This document shows, piece by piece, positions 8,799-15,750 of a stretch of 43,432 nt of DNA. The stretch is from Rhizobium sp. Q54 (GTDB lineage: Bacteria > Pseudomonadota > Alphaproteobacteria > Rhizobiales > Beijerinckiaceae). The stretch covers positions 1 to 43,432 of the forward strand of contig CAMDOY010000001.1 of assembly GCA_945903655.1 (NCBI GenBank), written 5' to 3'. The translations under genes were made by a program, and so were the position numbers. The notes under the pieces were generated by a model, which searched no databases, was not told the origin of the DNA, and was given only the letters and a program-made list of their open reading frames with translations. How positions within the stretch are numbered: the first letter of the stretch is position 1; each line of letters opens with the position of its first letter.

Positions 8799-9149
8799 AT
8801 GAGCATTCGTCGCATCGGCGCAGGCGCCCGCATGAGCAAGGCCGTCGTCCATGGAAGCACCGTCTATCTGGCGGGCCAGGTCGCGGACAAATCCAAGGGC
8901 GCGAGCGTCGCCGAGCAGACCCAGGAAATCGTCGGCATCATCGACGATCTCTTGAAGGAGGCTGGCTCCGACAAGACGAAGATCCTCTCCGCGGCGATCT
9001 ATCTCTCGGACATCTCGACCTTCGCCCAGATGAATTCCGTCTGGGACACCTGGGTGGTCGCAGACCACACCCCCGCCCGCGCCACGGTCGAGGCCAAGCT
9101 AGCGGCGCCGGAATACACCGTCGAGATCGCGGTCATCGCCGCGATCTGA
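8799..9149 (+). CDS. RidA-family enamine/imine deaminase
   Basis: A 116-residue member of the YjgF/YER057c/UK114 family. RidA proteins hydrolyse reactive 2-aminoacrylate-type enamines released by PLP enzymes. The substrate-binding arginine sits in TPARATVEA (Arg94) and the family pattern YLAGQVA near residue 23 is intact. The C-terminus EYTVEIAVIAAI lacks a clear glutamate at the position used by canonical RidA, so it may belong to one of the Rid1-7 subgroups with unproven activity. It has a ribosome-binding site (AGAGAAAGAG) and follows the DUF1993 gene by 30 bp, so they are probably co-transcribed and end at the terminator just behind. Confidence 0.88.
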   Translation: MSIRRIGAGARMSKAVVHGSTVYLAGQVADKSKGASVAEQTQEIVGIIDDLLKEAGSDKTKILSAAIYLSDISTFAQMNSVWDTWVVADHTPARATVEAKLAAPEYTVEIAVIAAI

Positions 9150-9168
9150 TCTGTTAGCCGAAACCTTG

Positions 9169-9203
9169 AAGGGCCAGCCGCAAACCGCGCGCTGGCCCTT
9201 TTT
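9169..9203 (+). terminator. Rho-independent terminator after ridA
   Basis: AAGGGCCAGC (9169-9178) pairs perfectly with GCTGGCCCTT (9191-9200), a 10 bp stem with a 12 nt loop, and runs into a five-T tract. It separates the plus-strand unit from the convergent DUF1993 gene. The minus strand has no good T tract, so it acts mainly on the plus strand. Confidence 0.85.
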
Positions 9204-9206
9204 GCG

Positions 9207-9731
9207 TCAGCCCTCGATAATTCCCTGCACCTGACCCATGAAGTCGCGCTTGGCCAGCGGCACGCCGCTGTGGCGCAGGAGGTCATAGGCTGTGGTGGCG
9301 TGGAAGAAGAGGTGCGGCAGCCCATAATGCAGCACGAAATCGCGCCCCGTCATGCGGCGCGTCCCAGCCCCGGCGGGAAAGGTCAGGACCTTATCGGCGG
9401 CGGCGTCGATCACGGCCCGGTCGATGGACTGGGCATAGGCGAGCGCCTTGGCCAGACGCGCCTTCAGGTCCTCCAGGCTCTTTTCGTCGTCGGCGGGCTT
9501 GTCGGCGCTCACGCCCGCCAGCATGGCCGGGATGCTTTCGGCCCAGCGGGCCACCATGCGCACCTGCTTGTCGAAGGGATACATGTCCGGGAAAAACCGG
9601 GCGGTCAGATAGGCCTGCTGGTCGTATTTGGCGGCGGCGCCATGGGCGATGGCCTTGTCGATAGTGGCCGTGAGGCCCGAAATGGTCTGCACGATGACGT
9701 CCATCGACGCCTGCGAGAGTGAAATGGACAT
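9207..9731 (-). CDS. DUF1993 protein (DinB-like fold), paralogue B
   Basis: A 174-residue DUF1993 protein homologous to paralogue A: IDKAIAHGAAAKYDQQAYL, RFFPDMYPFDKQVRMVARWA, and FFHATTAYDLLRHSGVPLAKRDFMG match the same regions. The start is ATG 9731 (MSISLSQASMDV), preceded by GGGAGGA with good spacing; sixteen extra upstream codons are not credible. It is transcribed toward ridA and ends just beyond the terminator. Divergent from it, 140 bp away, is the class II aldolase gene. Function is unknown. Confidence 0.85.
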   Translation of the reverse strand: MSISLSQASMDVIVQTISGLTATIDKAIAHGAAAKYDQQAYLTARFFPDMYPFDKQVRMVARWAESIPAMLAGVSADKPADDEKSLEDLKARLAKALAYAQSIDRAVIDAAADKVLTFPAGAGTRRMTGRDFVLHYGLPHLFFHATTAYDLLRHSGVPLAKRDFMGQVQGIIEG

Positions 9732-9871
9732 GCTGATCCTCCCGCCCTTCAAGGGCTTTTGCTGCAACTGCGTCTGCACAATCCCATGTTCGCCGCGCTT
9801 GCGGAAGCGGCTTTATCGACCTAGAGGTGGTTCAGGCGGGCGCGGCCCGCAGGTTCAAAACGGGAGGCGAC

Positions 9872-10576
9872 ATGAGCACGCATGACGAGATCAAGCAGAA
9901 GATGATCATGGCTGGCAAGATCCTCGTGGCCGAAGCCCAGGATGATTTCACTCGCGGCCACATTTCCTTCCGCCTGCCCGACAATCCCGGCCTGTTCTTC
10001 ATGAAGCCCCACAGCATCGGCCTCGACGAGATCACGATGGAGAACATTCTCACCATCGACCTCGAAGGCAATGTGGTCGCGGGCAAGGCCAAGCGCCATT
10101 CCGAGGTCTATATCCATTCCGAGATCCTGAAGGCGCGGCCGGACCTGAATTGCGTGCTGCACACGCATCCCACCTATTCCACCGCCTTCTCCGCCATGGG
10201 CCGCCCCATGCGCGCCTATAGCCAGCCTGCGGCGCTCTTCTACAACGCCATCGGCGTCTATACGGACACGATCAACCTCATTCGCGACCACGGCATGGGC
10301 CATGGTGTCGCCAAGGCTTTGGGCCCCCATCGCACAGTGCTGCTGAAGAACCATGGCGTGGTGATGACGGGCGTCTCCATCGAGGAGACCATCATCAGCG
10401 TGATCATGCTGGAGAACGCCGCGCAGGTGCAGATGATCGTGGAAGCCGCTGGCGCCGCCGCCCCCGAGTTCCCGATCGAAGACATCATGAAGCTCCAGCA
10501 CGACATCAGCCGTCCCGAGCAGTTCATCGTGAACTTCGATTATCTGGCGCGCCGGGTGAAGCGCCGCGAGGGCTGA
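9872..10576 (+). CDS. Class II aldolase/adducin-family protein
   Basis: A 234-residue zinc enzyme of the class II aldolase family (L-fuculose-1-phosphate aldolase and L-ribulose-5-phosphate 4-epimerase relatives). The metal ligands are visible as CVLHTHP (His97, His99) and NHGVVMTG (His161), and Glu78 lies in the position of the catalytic acid. The early GHISFRLPDNPGLFFMKPHS region matches the substrate-binding loops. The start ATG 9872 is chosen for GGGAGG with 6 nt spacing. No sugar kinase or isomerase is nearby, so the substrate cannot be inferred; many such proteins in alphaproteobacteria act on non-sugar compounds. Confidence 0.85.
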   Translation: MSTHDEIKQKMIMAGKILVAEAQDDFTRGHISFRLPDNPGLFFMKPHSIGLDEITMENILTIDLEGNVVAGKAKRHSEVYIHSEILKARPDLNCVLHTHPTYSTAFSAMGRPMRAYSQPAALFYNAIGVYTDTINLIRDHGMGHGVAKALGPHRTVLLKNHGVVMTGVSIEETIISVIMLENAAQVQMIVEAAGAAAPEFPIEDIMKLQHDISRPEQFIVNFDYLARRVKRREG

Positions 10577-10582
10577 TAAGCC

Positions 10583-11368
10583 CTACACGCCCCGAAAATC
10601 AGGCCGACGCTTCTCCATGAAGGCGCGTCGGCCTTCCACATAGTCGGCGCTTTCGAGGCAGGCGTTGGCCAGCGCCGCGCAAAGCGCCGCGTCCGGCGGG
10701 CGCGTGGGGTCCGCATATTCATCGACCATGCGCTTGGAGGCCACGACCGAGAGCGGCGCATTCTGCGCGATCACGGCTACATAGGCCGCCACATCGGCGT
10801 CGAATGTCTTGGGCGGCGCCACCTGATGCACCAGCCCCATGGCCAGCGCCTCCTGCGCGGTGTAGCGCCGGGCGGTGATGAGGATCTCCTTCACCCGCGC
10901 CGCGCCCACGATCTGCACCAGCCAGGAAATGAAATCGGGCCGATAGGCGATGCCCAGCCGCGCGGCGGGCACGCAAAAGGTGGCGTCCTCCGCCGCAAAG
11001 CGCAGATCGCAGGCCGCCGCCAGCCCCATCCCCGCGCCAAAGCAAAAACCGTTGATCCGCGCCAGGGTCGGCTTGGGGAAGGCGCGCAGCCGCGCGAACA
11101 TGCCCGACGAGATCGCCTCATAGCGGGCGATGGCATCGGGCTGGGAGCGCAGGGCCTCGAACTCCGAAATATCCGCGCCCGAAACGAAAGAGGCGCCCGC
11201 GCCCCGCACCACCAGCAGCCGCACGCGGGCATCCACCGCGAAGGTCTCGATGAGGGCTGTGGCCTCCTGCGACATGGCCAGAGTGATGGCGTTGAGGCGC
11301 GCGGGATTGTCGAAGACCAGCTCCGCCACCCCGTCCCGCACCTCGCCCGTGACCCTTGCTGCGCTCAC
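10583..11368 (-). CDS. Crotonase-fold (enoyl-CoA hydratase/isomerase family) protein without catalytic glutamates
   Basis: A 261-residue crotonase-fold protein. The CoA-binding and oxyanion-hole segments are clear (SGADISEFEAL, INGFCFGAGMGLAAACDLRFA). Compared with classical enoyl-CoA hydratase (GGGCELA and PEILLG), both acid/base glutamates are replaced: GAGMGLA has Gly and VPAARLG has Ala. A plain hydratase activity is therefore unlikely; isomerase, decarboxylase, thioesterase or a non-CoA activity remains possible. The start is GTG 11368, which overlaps the DUF1330 stop as GTGA. The frame is open farther upstream, but those residues have no family match. It forms a two-gene operon with DUF1330. 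Confidence 0.85.
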   Translation of the reverse strand: MSAARVTGEVRDGVAELVFDNPARLNAITLAMSQEATALIETFAVDARVRLLVVRGAGASFVSGADISEFEALRSQPDAIARYEAISSGMFARLRAFPKPTLARINGFCFGAGMGLAAACDLRFAAEDATFCVPAARLGIAYRPDFISWLVQIVGAARVKEILITARRYTAQEALAMGLVHQVAPPKTFDADVAAYVAVIAQNAPLSVVASKRMVDEYADPTRPPDAALCAALANACLESADYVEGRRAFMEKRRPDFRGV

Positions 11369-11655
11369 GCCAGGCCGTCCATGATGATGATCTGCCCGGT
11401 GGAGGCCTGTTTGCGGAAGACCGAGGCCGCCTGATATTCGGGGGAATTGTAGCAATCGAGCGCCGCCTGGTAGGAGGGGAACTCGATGATGATGTTGCGG
11501 GCGGGGACCTTGCCCTCCGGCGCCGTATATTGCCCGCCGCGCACCAGAAAATGCGCGCCGAAGCGCGCGAAGGGCTCGGCGGCGCCCGCCAGATAGGTCT
11601 TGTAGACCTCCATGTCGTGAACGTCGTTATGCGCGATCCAGTAACCCTTGGTCAT
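11365..11655 (-). CDS. DUF1330 family protein
   Basis: A 96-residue dimeric alpha-beta barrel type protein of the DUF1330 family (MTKGYWIAHNDVHDMEVYKTYL, RNIIIEFPSYQAALDCYNSPEYQAA). Members are small cytoplasmic proteins of unknown role, sometimes beside degradative enzymes. The start ATG 11655 is chosen because GGAGG lies 6 nt upstream; an ATG at 11667 is in frame but itself overlaps the GGAGG. The end overlaps the crotonase start (GTGA), so the two are translationally coupled. Confidence 0.88.
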   Translation of the reverse strand: MTKGYWIAHNDVHDMEVYKTYLAGAAEPFARFGAHFLVRGGQYTAPEGKVPARNIIIEFPSYQAALDCYNSPEYQAASVFRKQASTGQIIIMDGLA

Positions 11656-11737
11656 CTTTGCCTCCATTTCGCCCTGATCAGGTCATTCTAGCTTCACAGT
11701 TGGCTTTCATCATCCCCTCAATCGCCTGATGACGCGT

Positions 11738-11760
11738 TTGAACGGGTGTTTTTCGTTCAA
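11738..11760. repeat. Inverted repeat TTGAACG/CGTTCAA
   Basis: A 7 bp perfect dyad, TTGAACG (11738-11744) and CGTTCAA (11754-11760), with a T-rich 9 nt spacer. It lies between the DUF1330 start (11655) and the hairpin at 11775. It could be an operator for the DUF1330-crotonase operon or an RNA stem on the plus strand. Confidence 0.4.
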
Positions 11761-11774
11761 GCATCGGGCGGCCA

Positions 11775-11810
11775 AACGCCGGGCCGGAGGTACGCCCGGC
11801 GTTTTCTTTT
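11775..11810 (+). terminator. Rho-independent terminator with no obvious plus-strand gene
   Basis: AACGCCGGGC (11775-11784) pairs with GCCCGGCGTT (11794-11803), a perfect 10 bp stem with a 9 nt loop, followed by TTCTTTT. The T tract is on the plus strand only. There is no plus-strand protein gene upstream before the aldolase gene at 9872-10576, more than 1 kb away. It may end a small RNA or terminate antisense transcription. On the minus strand it could weakly end the small membrane-protein transcript. Confidence 0.7.
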
Positions 11811-11820
11811 GGGAGCGAGG

Positions 11821-11907
11821 CTAATTGCCGACAGAGCCCGCGATCAGCGCGCCGATCAGACATAGAATCAAGATGGTGAATTCCTTCCCACGATTGCCCT
11901 CAGCCAT
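11821..11907 (-). CDS. 28-residue single-helix membrane protein
   Basis: A short frame on the minus strand starts at ATG 11907 and ends at TAG 11821. It has a perfect AGGAGG (11913-11918) 5 nt before the start, the best ribosome-binding site in this stretch. The peptide begins with a charged head (MAEGNRGKEF), continues as one hydrophobic helix (TILILCLIGALIAGSV) and ends GN. Its size and shape are those of regulatory small membrane proteins, but it does not match KdpF, CydX or another tiny protein I know. It is divergent from the CPA2 antiporter gene 290 bp away and is followed by the hairpin at 11775-11803. Expression is unproven. Confidence 0.65.
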   Translation of the reverse strand: MAEGNRGKEFTILILCLIGALIAGSVGN

Positions 11908-12198
11908 GCCATCCTCCTTAAGTCCTGCTTGAGTTAAAAAATAACGGCGAATAACTCTATTTTCTCACCTTGGCCGCTGCCCGCCATGACTGACATCAAG
12001 GCGAGTTGAATAATATTTCAGATAGTCTATTTCTAAATTCAACATCCATTCTCCATTCAAAATCCATGTTTTCAGATTAAAATGATAACATTATTGTTAT
12101 TTTGTAATCCAAATTAATGATGAGACTGTACAGTCTAGTATAATTTTTCGCACAATTCAGAGATATGGAAATCTAATGGGCTTGAAGAGGAGATTCGT
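11908..12198. other. AT-rich intergenic region between small membrane protein and antiporter
   Basis: No credible gene is seen here. It holds several dyads: GAGTTA (11931-11936) with TAACTC (11952-11957), 21 bp apart centre to centre; ATAACA-TTAT-TGTTAT within about 12084-12100; and the 14 bp palindrome with its promoter described separately. It is the most AT-rich segment of the window, and such regions in high-GC genomes are often bound by nucleoid proteins. Confidence 0.6.
12114..12144 (+). promoter_or_regulatory. Promoter with 14 bp palindromic operator upstream of the CPA2 antiporter gene
   Basis: A perfect -10 box TATAAT lies at 12139-12144. The perfect palindrome AGACTGTACAGTCT (12123-12136) sits directly upstream. 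A weak -35 candidate TTAATG (12114-12119) gives a 19 bp spacer with the palindrome centred in it, the geometry used by MerR-family activators; a simple repressor site is the alternative. The leader to the TTG start at 12199 is about 48 nt. Confidence 0.6.
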
Positions 12199-14031
12199 TT
12201 GGCTGGAAGCCCGATCGCGCTCGAAGATACAAAGGAAGTATTGCTCTTCCTCGCCACCGCTGGCGTGGTGGTGCCCCTTTTCCGGCGGCTGAAGGTCAGT
12301 CCAGTCATCGGCTTTCTGGGCGCGGGCGTCTTGTTGGGGCCCCATGGGCTCGGGGGCTTTTCGAACCATCCCTGGCTGGATTTTTTCCAGCTGGAAAACA
12401 CCCAGCGAATCGCCAAGATCGCGGAATTTGGCGTGGTCTTCCTGCTGTTCATGATCGGCCTCGAGCTCTCCTATGAACGCTTGACGCGCCTGCGGCGGCT
12501 GGTCTTCGGGCTGGGCGCAGCGCAGGTTCTGCTCAGCACCCTAGTGCTGGGGGAGCTCGCGGCGCTGATCTTTGGCCTGCCTCAGGGCGCGGATTTGGTG
12601 GTGGGCGGGGCGCTGGCTTTGTCCTCCACCGCCATCGTCATTCCCGTGCTGGCGGAGCGGCGGCGCCTGTCCACCACCGCCGGGCGCGCGGCCTTTGCTG
12701 TGCTGCTGTTCCAGGACCTGATGGTGGCGCCCCTGCTCTTCGCCGTCTCGATGGCGGGCGATCGCGGCGGGGGCACGGGGGCTGACATGCTCTACGCCAT
12801 CTTGCCCGCCATGGCGGCGCTGGCCGTATTGGTGCTGGGGGGCCGGCTGCTGCTGCGGCCCCTGTTCCATCAGGTGGCGCTGGCGCGCTCCACCGAGTTC
12901 TTCATGGCGACCTGCCTCTTCGTGGTCATCGGCACGGGTGTGGCGAGCGCCATGAGCGGCCTGTCCATGGCTTTGGGCGCCTTCATCGCAGGGCTGTTGC
13001 TGGGCGAGACCGAATATCGCCGCGAGATCGAGGTGACGCTGGAGCCCTTCAAGGGCCTGCTGCTGGGCCTCTTCTTCGTCTCCATTGGCGTGGAGCTGGA
13101 CCTGACGCAGATCGCCCGCGCGCCTGGCCTCGTGGTGGGCATCGCGCTGGGGTTGATCGTCCTCAAGGCCGCGATCCTCTTTGGTCTGGCGCGGGTGGCG
13201 GGCCTGCCTGCGCCTGCGGCGGGGGAGACGGCCCTGCTGCTGGGCCCCGGCGGCGAATTCGCCTTCGTGATGATCACCGCCGCCGTGGCCGAACGGCTGC
13301 TGCCCGCCAGCACAGGCGCGACCCTGATCCTCGCGGTGACCCTGTCCATGGCGACGGTCCCCCTGCTCGCCCTGCTGGGCGCCAGACGCAGGCCCGTCGA
13401 TCCGCAGGCGCTGGACCCGGAACTCGCCGCAACCCCACCGCAAGAGCAGCGCAAGGGCCGCGTGATCGTGGTGGGCTATGGGCGCGTGGGGCGGCTGGTG
13501 GGCGAGATGCTGGCCCGTCACAAGCTCGATTTCATCGCCGTGGATGGCGACCCCAAACTCGTCGCCCGGGAGCGGCCCCAGGCGCGCAACCTCTACTGGG
13601 GCGACGCCACCAGGCCGGAATTTCTGCGGGCCTGCGGGCTGGAGGAGGCCAGCGCCCTCATCGTGACCATCGACCGACCGCAACAGGCTGAGCAAGTGGT
13701 GGCGCTCGCCCGAAAGGCCCGGCCCGACATCACCATCGTCGCCCGCGCCCGCGACGCCCACCACGCCACCCAGCTCTACGCGCTGGGCGCCACCGACGCG
13801 ATCCCCGAGACCACAGAGGCGAGCCTGCAATTATCGGAGGCCGCGCTGGTCGATATCGGCGTCCCCATGGGCCTCGTCATCGCCTCGATCCACGAGAAGC
13901 GCGACGAATATCGCAAGCTGCTGCAACCCGATGGCGAAGAGCACGAAAGACGCGCCTTTCGTCCGTCAACCCGCATGAAGGACATGGGAAGGCGGCGCGA
14001 CCCCCGGGATGCTGCGCAAGAACCGGGTTAG
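12199..14031 (+). CDS. CPA2-family K+/H+ antiporter with RCK domain (Kef type)
   Basis: A 610-residue inner-membrane protein. Residues about 10-395 form the Na+/H+ exchanger fold of the CPA2 family with 12-13 helices, including the family segment ALALSSTAIVIPVLAE, FQDLMVAPLLF, and LLLGPGGEFAFVMI. After a linker, a TrkA-N/RCK domain begins at about residue 420 with the nucleotide-binding loop GYGRVGRLVG and an acidic AVDGD end of strand two. The KefB/KefC type exports K+ in exchange for H+, often during electrophile stress, controlled by NAD(H) or glutathione adducts. The start is TTG 12199 with AGAGGAG and 6 nt spacing. Its TAG overlaps the stop of the convergent ABC ATPase gene by two bases. 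Confidence 0.92.
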   Translation: MAGSPIALEDTKEVLLFLATAGVVVPLFRRLKVSPVIGFLGAGVLLGPHGLGGFSNHPWLDFFQLENTQRIAKIAEFGVVFLLFMIGLELSYERLTRLRRLVFGLGAAQVLLSTLVLGELAALIFGLPQGADLVVGGALALSSTAIVIPVLAERRRLSTTAGRAAFAVLLFQDLMVAPLLFAVSMAGDRGGGTGADMLYAILPAMAALAVLVLGGRLLLRPLFHQVALARSTEFFMATCLFVVIGTGVASAMSGLSMALGAFIAGLLLGETEYRREIEVTLEPFKGLLLGLFFVSIGVELDLTQIARAPGLVVGIALGLIVLKAAILFGLARVAGLPAPAAGETALLLGPGGEFAFVMITAAVAERLLPASTGATLILAVTLSMATVPLLALLGARRRPVDPQALDPELAATPPQEQRKGRVIVVGYGRVGRLVGEMLARHKLDFIAVDGDPKLVARERPQARNLYWGDATRPEFLRACGLEEASALIVTIDRPQQAEQVVALARKARPDITIVARARDAHHATQLYALGATDAIPETTEASLQLSEAALVDIGVPMGLVIASIHEKRDEYRKLLQPDGEEHERRAFRPSTRMKDMGRRRDPRDAAQEPG

Positions 14032-14819
14032 CCCGGCTCAACCTGCATGGAGGCCACGACCTCCTGCTCGATCAGGGTCCAGATCTCGTCCACGATCTTC
14101 AGGAATTCCGGGCTGCGCTTGAGGGACAATGCGCGCGGGCGGGGGAAGGGGATGGCGATATCCGCCGCCACCCGTCCGGGGCGCGAGGAGAAGACCAGCA
14201 CGCGATCCGCCAGATAGGCGGCCTCGTCGATCTGGTGGGTGATGAAGAGCACGGTCTTGCGCTTCTGCGCCCAGATTTTCAAAAGCTCCCGCTGCATGAT
14301 CTCGCGGGTCTGCGCATCGAGCGCGGCGAAGGGCTCGTCCATCAGCAGCACATCGGGGTCGATGGCGAGCGCGCGCGCAAGATTGACGCGCTGGCGCATG
14401 CCCCCCGAAAGCTCGTTGGGATAGTGCTGGGCGAAGCCGGTGAGGCCCACCAGCTTCAACAGGCTTTCGGCCAGGGGATGGGACGCCGCAGGCTTCACGC
14501 CGCGCACCTCCAGCCCGAAGACCACATTGTCGAGCACCGTGCGCCAGGGCAGCAGGGAATCGTGCTGGAACACGAAGCCGCGATCACCGCCCGGGCCCTC
14601 CACCAATTTGCCGTCGATGCGCACCTCGCCCTCTTCAGCGGGGACCAGGCCGCCGATGGCGCGGATGAAGGTCGTCTTGCCGCAGCCGCTCGCGCCCACG
14701 ATGCAGACGAATTCATTGGTGGCGATGTCCAGCGAAATGGAGTCGAGCACCTTGCGGGGCTCGCCATCGCGGGTGAGAAAATATTTCGAGAGGTTGGAGA
14801 CCTGAAGCTTGGCGGTCAT
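14028..14819 (-). CDS. ABC transporter ATPase, NitT/TauT type
   Basis: A 263-residue ATPase of the nitrate/sulfonate/bicarbonate (SsuB/TauB-like) class. Walker A GASGCGKTT (42-50), Q-loop Gln85 in VFQHDSLLPW, signature LSGGMRQR (137-144), Walker B LLMDEPFAALD (158 onward) and the switch histidine in FITHQ are all present. Its ATG overlaps the permease stop (TGATG), so it is the last gene of the CoA-transferase/TPP-enzyme/transporter operon. No substrate-binding protein gene is in the operon, so the imported compound is unknown. Confidence 0.93.
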   Translation of the reverse strand: MTAKLQVSNLSKYFLTRDGEPRKVLDSISLDIATNEFVCIVGASGCGKTTFIRAIGGLVPAEEGEVRIDGKLVEGPGGDRGFVFQHDSLLPWRTVLDNVVFGLEVRGVKPAASHPLAESLLKLVGLTGFAQHYPNELSGGMRQRVNLARALAIDPDVLLMDEPFAALDAQTREIMQRELLKIWAQKRKTVLFITHQIDEAAYLADRVLVFSSRPGRVAADIAIPFPRPRALSLKRSPEFLKIVDEIWTLIEQEVVASMQVEPG

Positions 14820-15685
14820 CAGTGCGTCTCCTGCACGCTCTTGCGCCAGGGAGCGAGGCGTTGCTCGAGATATTTCAGCCCCTCCATGAGCAGTACGCCC
14901 ATGAGGGAGAAGATCAGCACGCCCAGAAACACGGTGGCCGTGTCAAAGCTGAGGCCCGCCGCCGTGATGAGATAGCCCACACCGGCGCGAGAGGCGAAAA
15001 GCTCGCCCACCACCACGCCCGTCAGCGCGCGGCCAATGCCAAGGCGCAGGCCCACGATGACGAAGGGCAGCGCGGCGGGCATGAGGATCTTGGTGAAGAT
15101 CTGCCCGCGCGAACAGTTGAAGGCCTTCGCCACTTCCAGCAAATGGGGGTCCGCCGAGCGGATGCCTACAAAGGCGTTCAGCAGGATCGGGAACACCGCG
15201 ATGACGAAGACGATGGCGACTTTCGAGGCGAGCCCAATGCCGAAGATCAGCAGGAAGAAGGGCATCAAAGCCACAAGCGGGCTCGAATAGAAAAACGAGA
15301 CCCAGGGATCGAGAATGTCCTGCGTGCGGCGACTCGTCGCCATGAGGAAGCCCAGCGCAATGCCCACCACAGCGGAGAGGGCGAAGCCCAGCGAAAACTC
15401 CAGCGCGCTGACGCCCATGTGGCGCATCAATTCGCCATTCATCAGGAGCTTCCAGCCCACCGCCAGAACCTTGGACAGGGGCGAGAAGAGAATGGGATTG
15501 GTGACAAGAAACTGGCCCGTGAACTCCCACAGCGCCAGCCCGCCGATGACCGAATAAATGGCGCGGCGGCGCGAGATCCAGGCGAGTTGCGCCGGGGTCG
15601 GCCCGTGCCTGAGCCCTGCGGGAAGAGGCGAGGGCGCAGCATCGGCGCCACGCGCCTTGTCATGCCCCAGGGCTGCTTCGCTCAT
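14819..15685 (-). CDS. ABC transporter permease, NitT/TauT type
   Basis: A 288-residue inner-membrane permease of the SsuC/TauC class with about six helices. The cytoplasmic EAA loop that contacts the ATPase is visible as EVAKAFNCSRGQIFTKILMP, followed by the conserved RLGIGRALTGVVVGELF. The start ATG 15685 is chosen because GGGAG lies 6 nt upstream; the frame extends 15 codons farther without support. The ATPase gene overlaps its end by one base. The TPP-enzyme gene ends 65 bp upstream on the same strand, so co-transcription is likely and hints that the transported compound feeds that enzyme. Confidence 0.92.
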   Translation of the reverse strand: MSEAALGHDKARGADAAPSPLPAGLRHGPTPAQLAWISRRRAIYSVIGGLALWEFTGQFLVTNPILFSPLSKVLAVGWKLLMNGELMRHMGVSALEFSLGFALSAVVGIALGFLMATSRRTQDILDPWVSFFYSSPLVALMPFFLLIFGIGLASKVAIVFVIAVFPILLNAFVGIRSADPHLLEVAKAFNCSRGQIFTKILMPAALPFVIVGLRLGIGRALTGVVVGELFASRAGVGYLITAAGLSFDTATVFLGVLIFSLMGVLLMEGLKYLEQRLAPWRKSVQETH

Positions 15686-15750
15686 CGTCTGCTCCCGACT
15701 GTTCAACGCTATCTCATTGCGAGGTCGCATGAATGGGCGGCGCCCGCAAC

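Noticed and set aside
12003..12074. 23-codon minus-strand frame in the AT-rich region (starts MDFEWRMDVEF)
   Set aside because: No ribosome-binding site and no recognisable feature; compare the 28-residue frame nearby, which has a perfect one.
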